From Muraenolepis orangiensis (taxonomy: Eukaryota > Chordata > Actinopteri > Gadiformes > Muraenolepididae): a DNA stretch of 64,000 bases. The notes beneath the pieces are model-generated. The model did no database searches, was not told the DNA's origin, and saw only the letters and a list, made by a program, of their open reading frames with translations. This document shows, in pieces, positions 19,806 through 31,498 of the stretch. The first letter of the stretch is position 1, and every line of letters starts with the position of its first letter. The stretch lies in NCBI GenBank assembly GCA_027704905.1, contig JANIIK010000484.1, positions 67,001 through 131,000 of the forward strand, read 5' to 3'. A program made the translations under genes and the position numbers.

Positions 19806-20060
19806 CTTTAAAATTTGGCGGACATGTAAAGTATTCTATTCCATCCAATAGACCCAAAGGTCCTTTTCGATTTGGTCAACTGTTAACCATAGCCTTAATC
19901 CTAGTCAATAAAAGCAGACGCACTTAAGCGCTCTGAGGAAGATGTTTAGAGCTTACCTCAAACCCCGGCCTGATCAGTGGCCGGTGCCCGCGTGCGCTCG
20001 CTCCACCGACAGCAGCTGGTCAACAATCGTTTGAACCAAATCCTGTTTGTGACGCCAATA
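19806..20060 (-). other. Leader and primer site of an LTR element (family C)
   Basis: Immediately left of the family-C LTR the minus strand reads TATTGGCGTCACAAACAGGA, placed like a primer binding site after the ACTACA end of the LTR. The rest is non-coding. No gag was found further left because the satellite intervenes. Confidence 0.5.
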
Positions 20061-20405
20061 TGTAGTATAATTTCTACTTGGTGGAATAAGAATCTTTCTC
20101 AGAGGTCCGGATACTAAGTTCAATGTGTTTACTGAACAAAGCATCAAATTCATCTGCTGCAGCGAGATGGAGCCTGCCGTGCCAATTCACAGAACTGGCG
20201 ACGCACTCCTTTACCAAACATTATATAGGAAGTAGTATTACAAACATCTACTACTCCTATTGGTCAAAGTAACAAACATCAACTAATCCTATTGGTCTTG
20301 AGGTACAACCAGCATCCACTACTCTGGTTGGTCACGGTGCCTTTGTGGTCATGTCACAAGTTTACAAGCTGAAACCCCAGGGGGTCGCATTCCTGGCAAC
20401 GCCCG
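20061..20405 (-). mobile_element. Family-C LTR, 5' part truncated
   Basis: The plus text starts TGTAGTATAATTTCTACTTG and matches the solo LTR at 62381-62972 over about 345 bp, including CCGGATACTAAGTTCAAKGT and CCTGCCGTGCCAATTC. The similarity ends near 20405, where the shared AGGGGGTCG block ends. Orientation follows the primer-site-like sequence on its left. Confidence 0.8.
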
Positions 20406-21627
20406 TTGGCCGCTCCAACACACAGGGCTCATTCAATGCATACAGTATGACAGACTGTGTTTTAGTTTTATACTTAGTGTAGCGGGAGAGACTCTGCTCT
20501 GCTCCTGTAGGGTACTTTTCCCCCGCCCATTAATTGTAGTTCAGTCCAATTAGGTGCACCTGTCCTGTGTAAAACAGGTAGACTGGTGCCATGTGGGGAT
20601 CAGAGTGTTGGTGGGTGCCTGCGTCCGTTTGCCGTCCGTTCCCCTCCGTTCGTCGTCCTCTGGTCTGTCTGCGTGTGATTACAGCTAAGCTGTAATCTTT
20701 ACTTGCAGGTATGTGGTTGTCTTTTGGTGGGAGATATGTAGTGTTGCGGGAAGGGAAAGTGAGACAACTGTTTTCTAATCTAGGTTTGCGCCCTGTGTTG
20801 TCCACCTCTGGCTGGCCCCCTGGGTTGTATCATGGCGGCTTGCTCCCCAGGTATGACGGTCGGGATTGTAAATAGTGGGCAACGAGTTCATTGTGGTTGT
20901 GTTTTATTTTGAATGTCAATGGCCTGTTGCTCTCTCTGTTGTTCACTGGTCCCCGAGAACAGAGGCCATATTAATAGCATGCATTGTTTTAGTATTCTTT
21001 TAAGACTGTATATTACTGTCGTTACAGGAGCTACCGGTCGGCTCTGCTCCTGCTGTTGTTTTGACCCATCGTGGCGTGCGCTCTCTCTGCGTCCGGGCTT
21101 CACCTGTTGCTGTCTGTCTGTTTTTATTTGCCCTTTTCTTGCATGTAGTGTTATTTTCTTTGTTTATTAGTAGTTTTGTTGTATTGCTGTCCCACCGCCC
21201 TGTGCCCAACTTTGTCTCTCCTGGCGGTCTCCTGGAACTGTGAAGTGGGGAGGCTGATCACTAATTACGCCTGTGTGTGGTGTGTGTGTGTGGCCCTTGG
21301 AGACATACTCCCCGAATTGGTGCGTTCACCTCTCTGCCTAGAGTAACCCCCTCCGTCTCCACCTGGTTGGCTTGTTAGGCCGGCATGTGAAAGTGTTTTC
21401 ATAGTCATTTGTGTTCAGTATATATTTACTGTTTAAATAAATTATTGAAAATATGAACTGGAGACACGTCTCAAGCCTTTTTATTAAGGCAACGAATCTG
21501 TGTGACCTTGATTGAGGTAAAACCCTAAAAACATTTCCTTGGGTGAAACTCCCAAGGTGGTGTTGTCGTCTAACTCCATCGTCTCGCCACATTAGGGTAT
21601 AATAATACACACCTATGTGCATACATA
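20406..21627. other. Unassigned segment, possible LTR or leader
   Basis: No protein family is recognised. It has features seen in LTRs: T-rich tracts, AATAAA-like sequence at about 21437, and several splice-like signals (CTTTACTTGCAGGTATGT near 20698). It lies upstream of the plus-strand ERV gag, but it does not resemble that ERV's 3' LTR at 39.3-41.6 kb, so it could not be assigned as its 5' LTR. Confidence 0.35.
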
Positions 21628-21856
21628 GGGTGAGCGTGTGTGTGTGCATCTGTGCGTATTCGTGAGAGCGTGTGTGTGTGCGCCTGTGCGTGTGCGTGTC
21701 CGCAAGCGTGTGCATGTGCGTGTGTGCGCCTGTGCCTGTACATGTCGCGAGTGTGTGCGTGCATGCGTGTGTGTGTCTGAATGTTTGGGTGTGTGTGCGT
21801 CTGCATGCGAGTGTGCATCTGTTTGTGTGCGTGCCTGTGCATGTGTTTACAGTGTG
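21628..21856. repeat. GT-rich microsatellite-like stretch
   Basis: Irregular GTGTGTGCGTCTG-type repetition over about 230 bp. Open frames on both strands (Cys/Val-rich or His/Thr-rich) come from the composition and are not genes. Confidence 0.9.
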
Positions 21857-22365
21857 AAGAGTAAAGTGTAGGCGCTGGGAGGGATAAAAAACACCCAGCT
21901 CTTGTAATAAGTCTCGGAGGAATCTAACAGAAGCAAAAGGTAGAGAACCCGCAGATGTGAATAGATCCGGTCCGCCACCCATGTGCTACGGTGTGGTAGA
22001 AGATTGACCAGTACTATTTGCATCCTACGGTTAAGTAGGATAGTACAAAGAAAAAAGGGAAAATATATTTTCAACAGCGATCAGGCTCCGAGACTTTGGT
22101 GAAGGTGGAGGGCTGACCTGGTGAAAAGGGAAAGTTTAGGAAAGGTGTGAAAACAACTAAAAGGGTCGGAGTGTGTAATTGACTATCCACGAATGATAAA
22201 AAACACACAACCTTAGGTAGTGCATAAGGCAGGACTATGACGTCCACATAGGGCCCCGAGTACAGAAAGCGGTACAGAAAGCGGTACAGAAAGCGGAACC
22301 TCTACGTCCAAGCATTAGCCAACTACTAGGAGGCCAGCCTGGGAGGGCCAATAGAGGAAGCCCTC
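21857..22365 (+). other. ERV leader, non-coding
   Basis: About 500 bp between the GT-rich stretch and the first gag methionine. It contains three copies of the 12-bp word GGTACAGAAAGC near 22261-22297. No primer site was identified with confidence. Confidence 0.4.
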
Positions 22366-23269
22366 ATGGAGGCCCCACCGGAGGAAAAGATGATGCCGCC
22401 CCACGCCCAGCTGCCTACTACATCATCACCCACGACTCCCCCTAGTGGTACTACAATGGACAACCCAGAGCAACCGCCCCTGAGGGCCTATCCTAGCCTA
22501 AGTGAGCTTGGCATGGCAGCAGGGGGAGAGGGCCCAGCCGCTCTTCCCCCGCCGTATGCCTCCAGCCAGGATATGACACCTAAGGGGGCGCCTCAGCGCC
22601 CTGAACCACTGCCAACACACACCCCGCCAGTACACATCAGCATCATGGGACCTCTGATCAAGGTGGAGCAGGGAAGGAAAATCCCTGTTTGAAAGAGAAG
22701 GGAAAATCGTGGCTGTATATCTGGAAGTTGAATCAAGCTCAGGTGAAGAAGAGGTGGGAGTTTCCCAACACACAAAGGAAGCTGAATGGAACTATGAAGA
22801 AAGGAGAGGACCAAGGCCCCCCGCCCTGGAGAAACAGCTGCAGCCAAGGCCCCAAAGGAGGTACACAAGTGAGCCTGTGACCAGGGAGGACAGGAAAACT
22901 GCCAGAAGAGAAGAGGAAGGTGGAAAGCGAAGACAACACCTGATAGTGACTGGCAGCGAAAACAATGAGAAGATTGAGGAAATGAAGCGACAGTACAATC
23001 TCGACGTACAGCGGGCTCATCGTCAATATCAACGGAAGACGGAGTGGCTTGACGGCCATAACCGCGCTGCCAAAGGAAAGGTTAAGAGAGTAACAATAGA
23101 AAGTAGCCATGCCCCAGGTTAACGGTCCAAGGACCGACAGCAGGATGTGGAGGCCCCAGGACCCTTTGGAAAAAAAAAACCAACTGAAGATAGGGATAGG
23201 GAGCCGCATGTACTACAGTACAGGAGAGAAGAAGGTGAAGCAAGTTACAGTGGAAAAGCAAGTGAAGAA
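22366..23269 (+). pseudogene. ERV gag, matrix/p12-like part
   Basis: Two main frames (22366-22692 and 22709-23122) give a proline-rich segment with LPPPYAS, matching the PPPY late-domain motif used in budding, and then a highly charged region (IEEMKRQYNLDVQRAHRQ). A third frame follows to 23269, where the Mag-like gypsy LTR begins. The capsid with its major homology region is not present here or after the insertion, so that part of gag was lost. Confidence 0.65.
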
Positions 23270-23452
23270 TGTTATAATGTGGGGTTACTTTTCATTCAGG
23301 CAGTCAGACCTTCACCTGCGGGGTCCTATGAGGCTCCTACTTAGGTAGTATAATGAGTAACAGCTGTGTGTTGCATTGGACCTGTATTGCATTTGACAGC
23401 TTGAAATAAACATCACAAACGAGCATTCGGACTGGACCTTTACATTATTACA
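23270..23452 (+). repeat. 5' LTR of the Mag-like gypsy
   Basis: 183 bp, TGTTATAATG to ATTATTACA, with AATAAA near 23405. It differs from the reconstituted 3' LTR only at CAGCTTG versus CAGGATG. Confidence 0.95.
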
Positions 23453-23500
23453 TTGGCCACGAGGATGGGATAAACTTGGAGTTTAGCCGAACGGTAGAAA

Positions 23501-26500
23501 ATGACGACGTATGGGAAAATCCATGAGTTTGATCAGGAAACAGATGATTGGCAGCAGTACGTGGAACGTCTGGAATTCTACTTTGTGGCTAACAAGATCA
23601 CAGATGCAGGACAAAAGCGAGCCATATTCCTGAGTGCATGTGGAGGAAAAGTCTACGCGATGCTGCGCGATTTGTGTCTGCCGGGTAAGCCAGGAGATTC
23701 TGACTTGACGGGGCTATTGAAACTTTTGAGTGATCACTTCACACCTAAACCCAGTGCCATTGTGGAGCGTTTTAAGTTTCATTCAAAAACGAGACAGCAA
23801 GGACAGTCTGTGTCATCATTTGTAGCCGAGCTGAAGAGAATAACTGAACATTGTGGGTTTGGGGCTACGTTAAATGACATGATTCGAGACAGACTGGTGT
23901 GCGGGATTAATGACGATCGCATTCAAAGGCGGCTGTTATCAGAACCGGATGACAGACTCACGTTGGCCAGGGCTATTGAGGTAGCAATCACAATGGAAAC
24001 AGCGGCTAAAGATATAGCGGAGCTGCAGCACACGGGAGGGGAGGGACCCATTCATAAGGTGCAACTACAACCTGTAGCACCGGAGCGGAGACCACCGTCG
24101 GCAGGATGTTACAGATGTGGAGGAAATCACGGGCCGGCGGATTGCCGATTCATAGATGCAGTTTGCCACAACTGCCAAAGGCGAGGACATTTGGCTAGAA
24201 AATGCCGCAGCCCCAGGCAGGTCAGACAGCCAAGACAGAACCGGGGACAGGGACTGGGTGCAACCCACATACTGGAGTATGAAGAGGAGGATTATACACA
24301 CAATCTGTATAATCTGGATGATGGAGAGAGAGTGGAGCCATACAGAGAGCAAGTGTCGGTGAATGGACATGACATTGACTTTGAAGTAGACACTGGGGCA
24401 GGTATGACTATTATTAATGAGGAAACCTACACTAAGATGGGAGGGGGGCCACTCCATCAAACAAAAATAAAACTGTACACATACACCAGAGACAGAGTAG
24501 GAGTGTTAGGCAAGATGCACGCACAAGTCACCTACAAAGGGCAGACCAAGAAATTGGCATTGTTGGTGGTAAAAGGGGAGGGGCCTAATCTGATGGGGAG
24601 AAATTGGCTCAAAGCTATGCGGCTAGACTGGAGAGCCATTTTCAGACTACAGATAGGTCAGCAGCAGGAGTTAAATGCTCTGCTAGCACAACATGAGGAT
24701 GTTTTTAAAGGTGAGCTGGGCACTTTAGTAGGGGCTACAGCAAAGATATATGTGGACCCAGAAGCCAAGCCACGGTATTTTAAAGCCAGGCCATTACCCT
24801 ATGCTCTCAAAGAGAAAGTGGAGACAGAGTTGGTCAGATTGGAGAGGGCAGCTCCCATAGTGCCCCTACTAAAACCAGACAAGACAACCCCAATATGCGG
24901 GGACTATAAAGTGACAGTGAATCCAGTGTCCAAGTTGGACAACTACCCTATTCCAAAAACAGAGGACTTGTTGGCGGTATTAGGGGGGGGACAGACACAT
25001 GTCCCAGGCCTATCAACAGCTCCCACTGGATGAAGAACAGAATCACAACAACACCCACCGGGGTCTGTATCAGTACACCAGGCTACCCTATGGTGTGTCA
25101 TCAGCACCAGGCATATTCCAGCGCACCATGGATAACCTACTACAAGGCCTTCCCCAGGTGGTGGTGAGAATAGATGATATTCTGGTGACCGGTGACGACG
25201 ATGCCAGCCATCTACACCACTTAGAGGTAGTGCTGAAGAGACTCTCAGCTGCAGGACTGCGTCTGAGGAGAGACAAATGTGTGTTCATGGTACCAGAGGT
25301 TGTTTACCTGGGTTACCGAATTAACCACAAAGGGATTCAACCAGTGGCTGACAAGGTACAGGCCATTGTAAATGCCCCACAGCCGACTGACCAGACACAG
25401 TTAAAGTCTTTCCTGGGCATGCTAAACTATTATCACAGGTTCCTGCCAAATGTGTCTACCATATTGGAGCCACTACACAAGCTTTTGAGAAAAGAGACCC
25501 CATGGAGATGGGAAAAATGTCAGACCCAGGCATTTGAGGATGCAAAAAAGTGCCTCCAGTCTGAAAAATGATTAGTGCATTTTGATGAGACAAAGCCGCT
25601 CTACTTGGCTTGTGATGCATCACCTTATGGCGTCGGAGCAGTATTATCACACCGGCTTCCAGATGGCTCCGACAGGCCAATCGGATACATGTCACGGTCA
25701 CTGTCATCAGCAGAACGGGGATATTCACAGCTAGAGAAAGAGGCGTTGTCTATCATTTTTGGTCTTAAAAAATTCCACCAGTATCTGTTTGGAAAACACT
25801 GCACTATTGCGACTGATCACAAACCCTGCTAGGCCTTTTGGGAGAGAGTAAGGGCATCCCACAACTCGCGGCAGCCAGAATGCAAAGATGGGCATTACTT
25901 TTAGCCGCTTATGAGTACACCTTGGAGTATAAGGAGGGCTCAAAAAACGGGAATGCAGACGCACTGAGCAGACTCCCACTGCCCATAAAGCCCAGAAATA
26001 TACCACAGGAGGAAGAGGTGGTGCTGCTTATGGAGCATATGAATGGTACACCACTGCAGGTAAAACACATCCGGGACTGGACTCGTCGGGACCCTATCCT
26101 GTCCAGAGTCCACCAGTGGCTGTTGCAGGGCTCCTGGCCCTCACAGAGCACCGACCCAGAAATACAGCCTTACACGAGACGACAACATGAACTGAGTGTG
26201 GAGGACGGGTGCATCCTGTGGGGAAGTAGAGTGATAATACCACCACAAGGAAGACAGACTATGATCAAGGAGCTTCATGAGGCTCATCCAGGGGTCTCAA
26301 GAATGAAAACATTGGCCCGCAGTTATGTGTGGTGGCCAAACATGGATGCAGATTTAGAGTCAGCAGTGCGCAGATGTCATGCATGTCAGTTGAACCAAGC
26401 CGTCCCAGCAGCAGCACCTTTACACCCGTGGGAGTGGCCAGACCAACCTTGGATGAGGCTGCATGTGGATTTTTGTGGGCCAGTATATGGAAAGATGTTT

Positions 26501-27378
26501 TTAATAGTCATTGACGCCTATTCAAAGTGGATTGAGGCTCACCCAATGCAGTCTATTACTTCATCCATGACAGTGGAGAAATTGAGGAGCATTTTTGCCA
26601 CCCATGGAATCCCAGCAGTCCTGGTTAGTGATAATGGACCAAGTCTGGTCAGTGCAGAGTTCAAACACTTCCTAAAAAAAACGGCATAAAGCATGTGACA
26701 ACAGCACCATACCATCCGTCCTCGAATGGCTGTGCTGAGCGTGCAGTGCGGGTGTTCAAAGAGGGCATCAAGAAGATGGGGGAGGGTAGTGTGGAGACAA
26801 AGCTATCCAGGTTCTTGTTTAAGTACCGATCAACCCCTCAGACCACAACCGGAGCTACGCCAGCTGAGCTACTCATGAACCGGAGAATCAGAACTCAGTT
26901 GGATCTAGTGCGTCCTTCACTAGCGAATAGAGTTGGACTAAATCAGGACAAACAAAAAGAGCAGCATGACAAGCATGTCAGGGACAGGATGTTCACAGAG
27001 TCTGACTCAGTCTATGTGAGAGGGTACTCAGGCCAGAAGTGGATTCCCGCAACACTCACAGAGAGGACCGGTCCAGTGTCTTGGAGGGTGACACAACAGG
27101 ACGGCAAGCTGGTGAGACGTCATCAGGATCAGATGCGTCCATGTTATGATCAAACCACCACGCCAGCAAGTCTACCGGAGGAGAGCTTTGCACCACAAGA
27201 AGCAGTCAATCCAGGGTCAGAGACTCCGGCACCCGAGGCAGTCGTGCTGATGCCTCCGGAACCTCCTGCACCCGAGGCAGTCGTGCTGAGGCCTCCGGAA
27301 CCGGGTCCAGAAATAGGACGTCGTTATCCAGGTAGAGTTAGGAAGGCACCCACTTATTTTAATGCAGGGGCAGAATAA
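23501..27378 (+). pseudogene. Mag-like gypsy gag-pol with four disruptions
   Basis: Gag starts at MTTYGKIHEFDQET and has two zinc knuckles (CYRCGGNHGPADC, CHNCQRRGHLARKC). It runs into protease (EVDTGAG, 24389) and the start of RT (LDNYPIPKTEDLL). A frameshift at a G run near 24990 leads to the RT palm (YQQLPLDEE, LPYGVSSAPGIFQ, IDDILV) and LGMLNYYHRFLP. An in-frame TGA lies at 25569, then RNase H (LACDASPYGVGAV, TDHKP). A frameshift near 25831 precedes the integrase (zinc region to 26400, then VDFCGP, VSDNGP), with a last frameshift at an A run near 26683 before SSNGCAERAV and the C-terminus at 27378. The four lesions should block translation of pol. Confidence 0.93.
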
Positions 27379-27503
27379 TCCCCTTGGGTGTCTGGAGGAG
27401 GGGCAGTCTACCCCCTACCTTGTAGCTGAGATTAAGTAAAAAAATGTATACAAATGTATTTTTCAAGACTATGGGGGAAGGGATTGTTATAATGTGGGGT
27501 TAC

Positions 27504-28113
27504 TGTCACGACTGTGTGTGGTGAGGTTGGACCCAGAACGCAGGCGGAGACCAGGAAAGGAAGAACAGGGGTTTATTAATGGCACAAAACACAATAGAAG
27601 GCGATTCCCCAGGACCGACGAGGGAGCTGGGACCGGGAGATCGAGGTGCGTCAAGCCGACAGGTAGGAGACGTAGGGATCGTTGGGGACAGGCGATGGTC
27701 AGGTTACCGGGAGGTCGAGGTGCGTCAAGCCGACAGGTAGGAGACGTAGGGATCGTTGGGGACAGGCGATGGTCAGGTTACCGGGAGGTCGAGGTGCGTC
27801 GTACCGACAGGTAGATGACGGGCGGAACTCCGGGACCGACGAGGGGGGCTGGAACAGCAGACGGGCGGACTATCTCTCCGATAGTCCGTAGCAGGGTGAT
27901 CAGGACCAGGGATGAATGTCACCTGGGGACTGGTAGCGTACCGGTTTACACGTAGTACGAACGAGCGACGTCTCTCACTGACGCCGCTGTATAAATAGCC
28001 CCCAGGTGAGATCAATGGTAATTAGCCACGGTAATGGTTGGCAGGTGCGTGTGTGTGCGCCTCTAGCGCACGCGGCCTGGCAACGCCCCCTGTCAACCAC
28101 CGTAACCGTGACA
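27504..28113 (-). repeat. 3' LTR of the sushi-like element (610 bp)
   Basis: Contains two units of the 74-bp internal repeat (start GTCAAGCCGACAGGTAGGAG). On the minus strand a TATTTATA box and an AATAAA are present. The pol stop codon lies inside this LTR at 28022. Confidence 0.95.
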
Positions 28114-31100
28114 GTACCCCCCCCTCAACGGGATGTTCCTGATGGAAGTCGCGGATGAGGGACAGATCCAGGACACTCCGCCGTGGAATCCAACTCCGCT
28201 CCTCCGGGCCGTACCCTTCCCAATCCACCAGGTACTGGAAACCCCGGCCACGGCGACGGATGTCCAGGATCTTTCTCACCGTGTAGGCGGGATGGTCGTC
28301 GATGATCCTGGGGGGGGGAGGGGGTGTGGTGGGAGGGCACAAGGGACTGGAAGACACAGGTTTCAACAGAGAGACATGAAAGGTGGGATGAACTTTCATG
28401 GCTGGCGGCAATCTTAGCCGTACAGAAACCGGGTTGATGACCTTGTCCACCGTGTAAGGTCCCACATAACGAGGCGCCAACTTCCGGGATTGTACCTGGA
28501 GTGGTAGGTCACGGGAGGAGAGCCAAACTTGTTGTCCAGGTCGATAGATGGGTGCCTGGACCCTCCGACGGTCCGCCAAACGCCGGTTCCGATCGGCCGT
28601 ACGAAGGAGTGCCGACCGCGCGGTCCTCCAAATCCGGCGGCAGCGCTGGAGGTGGGCCCGTACCGACGGCACCGCAATCTCCTCCTCCTGGACGGGAAAC
28701 AGGGGTGGTTGGTAGCCCAGTGATGCCTGGAACGGCGACATCCCTGTGGCGTCGCTGATCAGGGAGTTGTGGGCGTACTCCACCCAAGGGAGGTGGGAAC
28801 TCCATGAGGATGGATGGTTCGCGGCGACGCAGCGGAGAGCCGCTTCCAGGTCCTGGTTGGCTCTCTCCGTTTGTCCATTGGACTGGGGGTGGTATCCGGA
28901 GGAGAGGCTGGCGGTGGCCCCCAGAGCCTGGCAAAACGCCCTCCACAACTGCGACGCGAACTGTGGCCCCCGGTCGGACACTATGTCCAGGGGTATCCCG
29001 TGCAGACGGAATACCTGCAGCACCAGGAGGTCCGCCGTCTCCTTGGCCGAGGGAAGCTTGGGCAAAGGCACAAAATGGACCGCCTTCGAAAACCGGTCGA
29101 CGATGGTGAGGATGGTGGAGTTACCAGCCGAAGGCGGAAGACCGGTGACGAAGTCCACGGCGATGTGCGACCAAGGCCGACGAGGGATAGGCAGCGGCTG
29201 CAGCAACCCCGCAGGAGGTCGATGTGAGGCCTTGCTGCGTGCACAGACGGTGCAGGCCGTGACAAAGGCCTGGGTGTCCCGGGAGATGGAAGGCCACCAG
29301 AAGCTCCGTCTGAGGAAGGACAGGGTCCGTGCAAAGCCGGGATGGCAGGTCAGGCGGGAGGAATGAGCCCACTGCAGCACCCGAGACCTAACTGGATCGG
29401 GTACAAACAGCCGGTTAGCGGGGCCATTACCTGGATCTGGATGGGTACGTTGAGCCGACCGGACGAGACCCTCAATCTCCCAAGTGACTGCCCCAAGCAC
29501 GCACACCGGAGGCAGGATGGTCTCTGGCTCGACGAGATCCCTCTCGGCGTCCCACTGGCGAGAGAGAGAGTCCGGTTTCACATTCCGACATCCAGGCCGG
29601 TAAGTGAGTGTGAAGTTGAACCTCCCCAGGAACAACGCCCACCGCGCCTGTCGAGAGTTGAGCCGTTTGGCGGTGCGGAGGTAGGCCAAGTTCTTGTGGT
29701 CTGTCCAGACCACGAACGGTTGTTCGGCCCCCTCCAGCCAATGCCTCCACTCCTCCAAGGCCAGAACCACTGCCAAGAGCTCCCGATTCCCCACGTCGTA
29801 GTTCCTCTCCGCGGGCGACAACTGTCTTGAAAAAAAGGCACAAGGGTGAGTCTTCCGATCCCCCGTGGCACGTTGAGAGAGGACGGCCCCCACACCGGAG
29901 TCCGATGCGTCCACCTCCACCACAAACTGGCACGCCGGATCCGGATGCCTCAGAACCGGAGCCGAGGTAAACAGCCGTTTCAGCTGCGCAAACGCCGCAC
30001 CTGCCTCCGGAGTCCAGGAGAACGGAGAGAGCGTGGAGGTGAGCCGAGTAAGTGGGGCCGCGACGCTACTGAAATCCCGGATGAACCTGCGGTAAAAATT
30101 AGAAAATCCGAGGAACCGCTGGAGTTGTTTCCGGGACGTAGGCGTCGGCCACTCCGCCACTGCCTTGACTTTAACGGGGTCCGATCGAACCTGGCCCGGT
30201 TCGATTATGAACCCCAAAAAGGCCACCGATTTCGCATGGAACTCGCACTTCTCCGCCTTGACGAATAGCTTGTTCTCCAAAAGTCGCTGAAGGACCAACC
30301 GGACGTGCTGAACGTGCTCCCTCTGACTACCTGAAAATATCAAAATATCGTCCAGGTAGACAAAGACGAACAGGTTCAGCATGTCTCGGAGGACGTCGTT
30401 CACCAGAGCCTGGAACACTGCCGGGGCGTTGGTGAGACCGAAGGGCATGACCCGGTACTCGAAGTGCCCCAAAGCAGTGTTGAACGCCGTCTTCCACTCG
30501 TCCCCCTCACGGATCCGGACGAGATGGTAGGCATTGCGGAGGTCCAATTTGGAGAACACCATCGCATTACGGAGAGGCTCGAAGGCTGGGTCGATGAGTG
30601 GCAAGGGGTACTTATTTTTTACGGTGATATCGTTTAGCCCCCGGAAGTCAATACACGGTCTTAACGAGTTGTCCTTCTTAGTCACAAAAAAAAAACCAGA
30701 ACCCACAGGCGACGACGAGGGTCTGATCAGGCCCGCTGCCAGAGAGTCGTGGATGTAGGTCTCCATGGTCTGTCTCTCGGGCCGGGACAGATTGTAGAGT
30801 CGCCTCACCGGCAAAGACGCGCCGGGAAGGAGATTGATGGCGCAGTCGTATGGTCTGTGAGGGGGTAAGGAGACGGCCCGTTCCTTAGAGAACACCTCCC
30901 CGAGGTCGTGGTAAACGCGGGGGACGGATGAGAGATCGGGAGGACTCAGGGCCGGACGGGTGGGTGAGCTGCGTGGGGCTAGAGCGGACCGGAGGCAGTT
31001 CGAGTGGCAGAACATGCTCCAACTAATCACGGAACCCGCCGCCCAATCGATGTGTGGATTGTGGGTCGCCAACCACGGTCTACCCAATACCACCGGGGTG

Positions 31101-31498
31101 TGGGGGGAGGAGATGATGTGTAGGCTGATGGTCTCCCGGTGATTCCCTGACAGAATCAGTGTGAGAGGGACAGACCGTTGAGTGATCCGGGCCAACGGTT
31201 TTCCATCCAGTGAGTTCACCTCCAATGGTGGCTGTATCCGCTCGGTGGGAATACCGGCCCGTTCGACCAGAGCCGCATCAATAAAGCTGGCATCTGCTCC
31301 GGAGTCCACCAACACCTCCACCGGAAGCCTCTCCCTCGCCCAAAGGAGATGTCCGAGAAAATGGGAGCCTGTAAGTAGAGCTGGAGAGCGGGTCGCATTC
31401 TGGCACCTCAGGGACCCCGCCGTCACTGAGGGGCCCGATCTTTTGGCCGACGATGACAGTCGCGAATGGAGTGTCCCAACGTCCCGCAGTAGAGACAA
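28022..31498 (-). CDS. Sushi-like gypsy Pol polyprotein (1158 aa)
   Basis: A single open frame with all pol domains in chromovirus order. Protease (EVLVDSGADASF, about residues 60-70) comes first. RT follows with CIDFRGLND, FSKLDLRNAYH and FVYLDDILIFS. RNase H follows with VEVDASDSGVG, GNRELLAVV and WTDHKNLAYL. Integrase has a zinc region ending CTVCARSK, with catalytic HIAVDFVTG, IVSDRGPQF and SNGQTERANQDLE. A C-terminal chromodomain follows (YTVRKILDIRRRG, YLVDWEGYGPEERSW). It overlaps gag by 76 bp in the -1 frame, so a ribosomal frameshift is the likely expression route. The C-terminus reads through the polypurine tract into the LTR. No catalytic residue appears lost. Confidence 0.96.
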   Translation of the reverse strand: MSLLRDVGTLHSRLSSSAKRSGPSVTAGSLRCQNATRSPALLTGSHFLGHLLWARERLPVEVLVDSGADASFIDAALVERAGIPTERIQPPLEVNSLDGKPLARITQRSVPLTLILSGNHRETISLHIISSPHTPVVLGRPWLATHNPHIDWAAGSVISWSMFCHSNCLRSALAPRSSPTRPALSPPDLSSVPRVYHDLGEVFSKERAVSLPPHRPYDCAINLLPGASLPVRRLYNLSRPERQTMETYIHDSLAAGLIRPSSSPVGSGFFFVTKKDNSLRPCIDFRGLNDITVKNKYPLPLIDPAFEPLRNAMVFSKLDLRNAYHLVRIREGDEWKTAFNTALGHFEYRVMPFGLTNAPAVFQALVNDVLRDMLNLFVFVYLDDILIFSGSQREHVQHVRLVLQRLLENKLFVKAEKCEFHAKSVAFLGFIIEPGQVRSDPVKVKAVAEWPTPTSRKQLQRFLGFSNFYRRFIRDFSSVAAPLTRLTSTLSPFSWTPEAGAAFAQLKRLFTSAPVLRHPDPACQFVVEVDASDSGVGAVLSQRATGDRKTHPCAFFSRQLSPAERNYDVGNRELLAVVLALEEWRHWLEGAEQPFVVWTDHKNLAYLRTAKRLNSRQARWALFLGRFNFTLTYRPGCRNVKPDSLSRQWDAERDLVEPETILPPVCVLGAVTWEIEGLVRSAQRTHPDPGNGPANRLFVPDPVRSRVLQWAHSSRLTCHPGFARTLSFLRRSFWWPSISRDTQAFVTACTVCARSKASHRPPAGLLQPLPIPRRPWSHIAVDFVTGLPPSAGNSTILTIVDRFSKAVHFVPLPKLPSAKETADLLVLQVFRLHGIPLDIVSDRGPQFASQLWRAFCQALGATASLSSGYHPQSNGQTERANQDLEAALRCVAANHPSSWSSHLPWVEYAHNSLISDATGMSPFQASLGYQPPLFPVQEEEIAVPSVRAHLQRCRRIWRTARSALLRTADRNRRLADRRRVQAPIYRPGQQVWLSSRDLPLQVQSRKLAPRYVGPYTVDKVINPVSVRLRLPPAMKVHPTFHVSLLKPVSSSPLCPPTTPPPPPRIIDDHPAYTVRKILDIRRRGRGFQYLVDWEGYGPEERSWIPRRSVLDLSLIRDFHQEHPVEGGVLSRLRWLTGGVARPRALEAHTHAPANHYRG

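Noticed and set aside
20530..21243. Small frames that could be a host exon
   Set aside because: No domain, short, and the region looks like LTR or leader DNA; splice-like signals alone are not enough.
21630..21860. Cys/Val-rich and His/Thr-rich frames
   Set aside because: Produced by GT-rich simple sequence.
28500..29933. Plus-strand frames of 100-206 residues opposite the sushi-like pol
   Set aside because: Antisense shadows of an intact coding region with high GC content.
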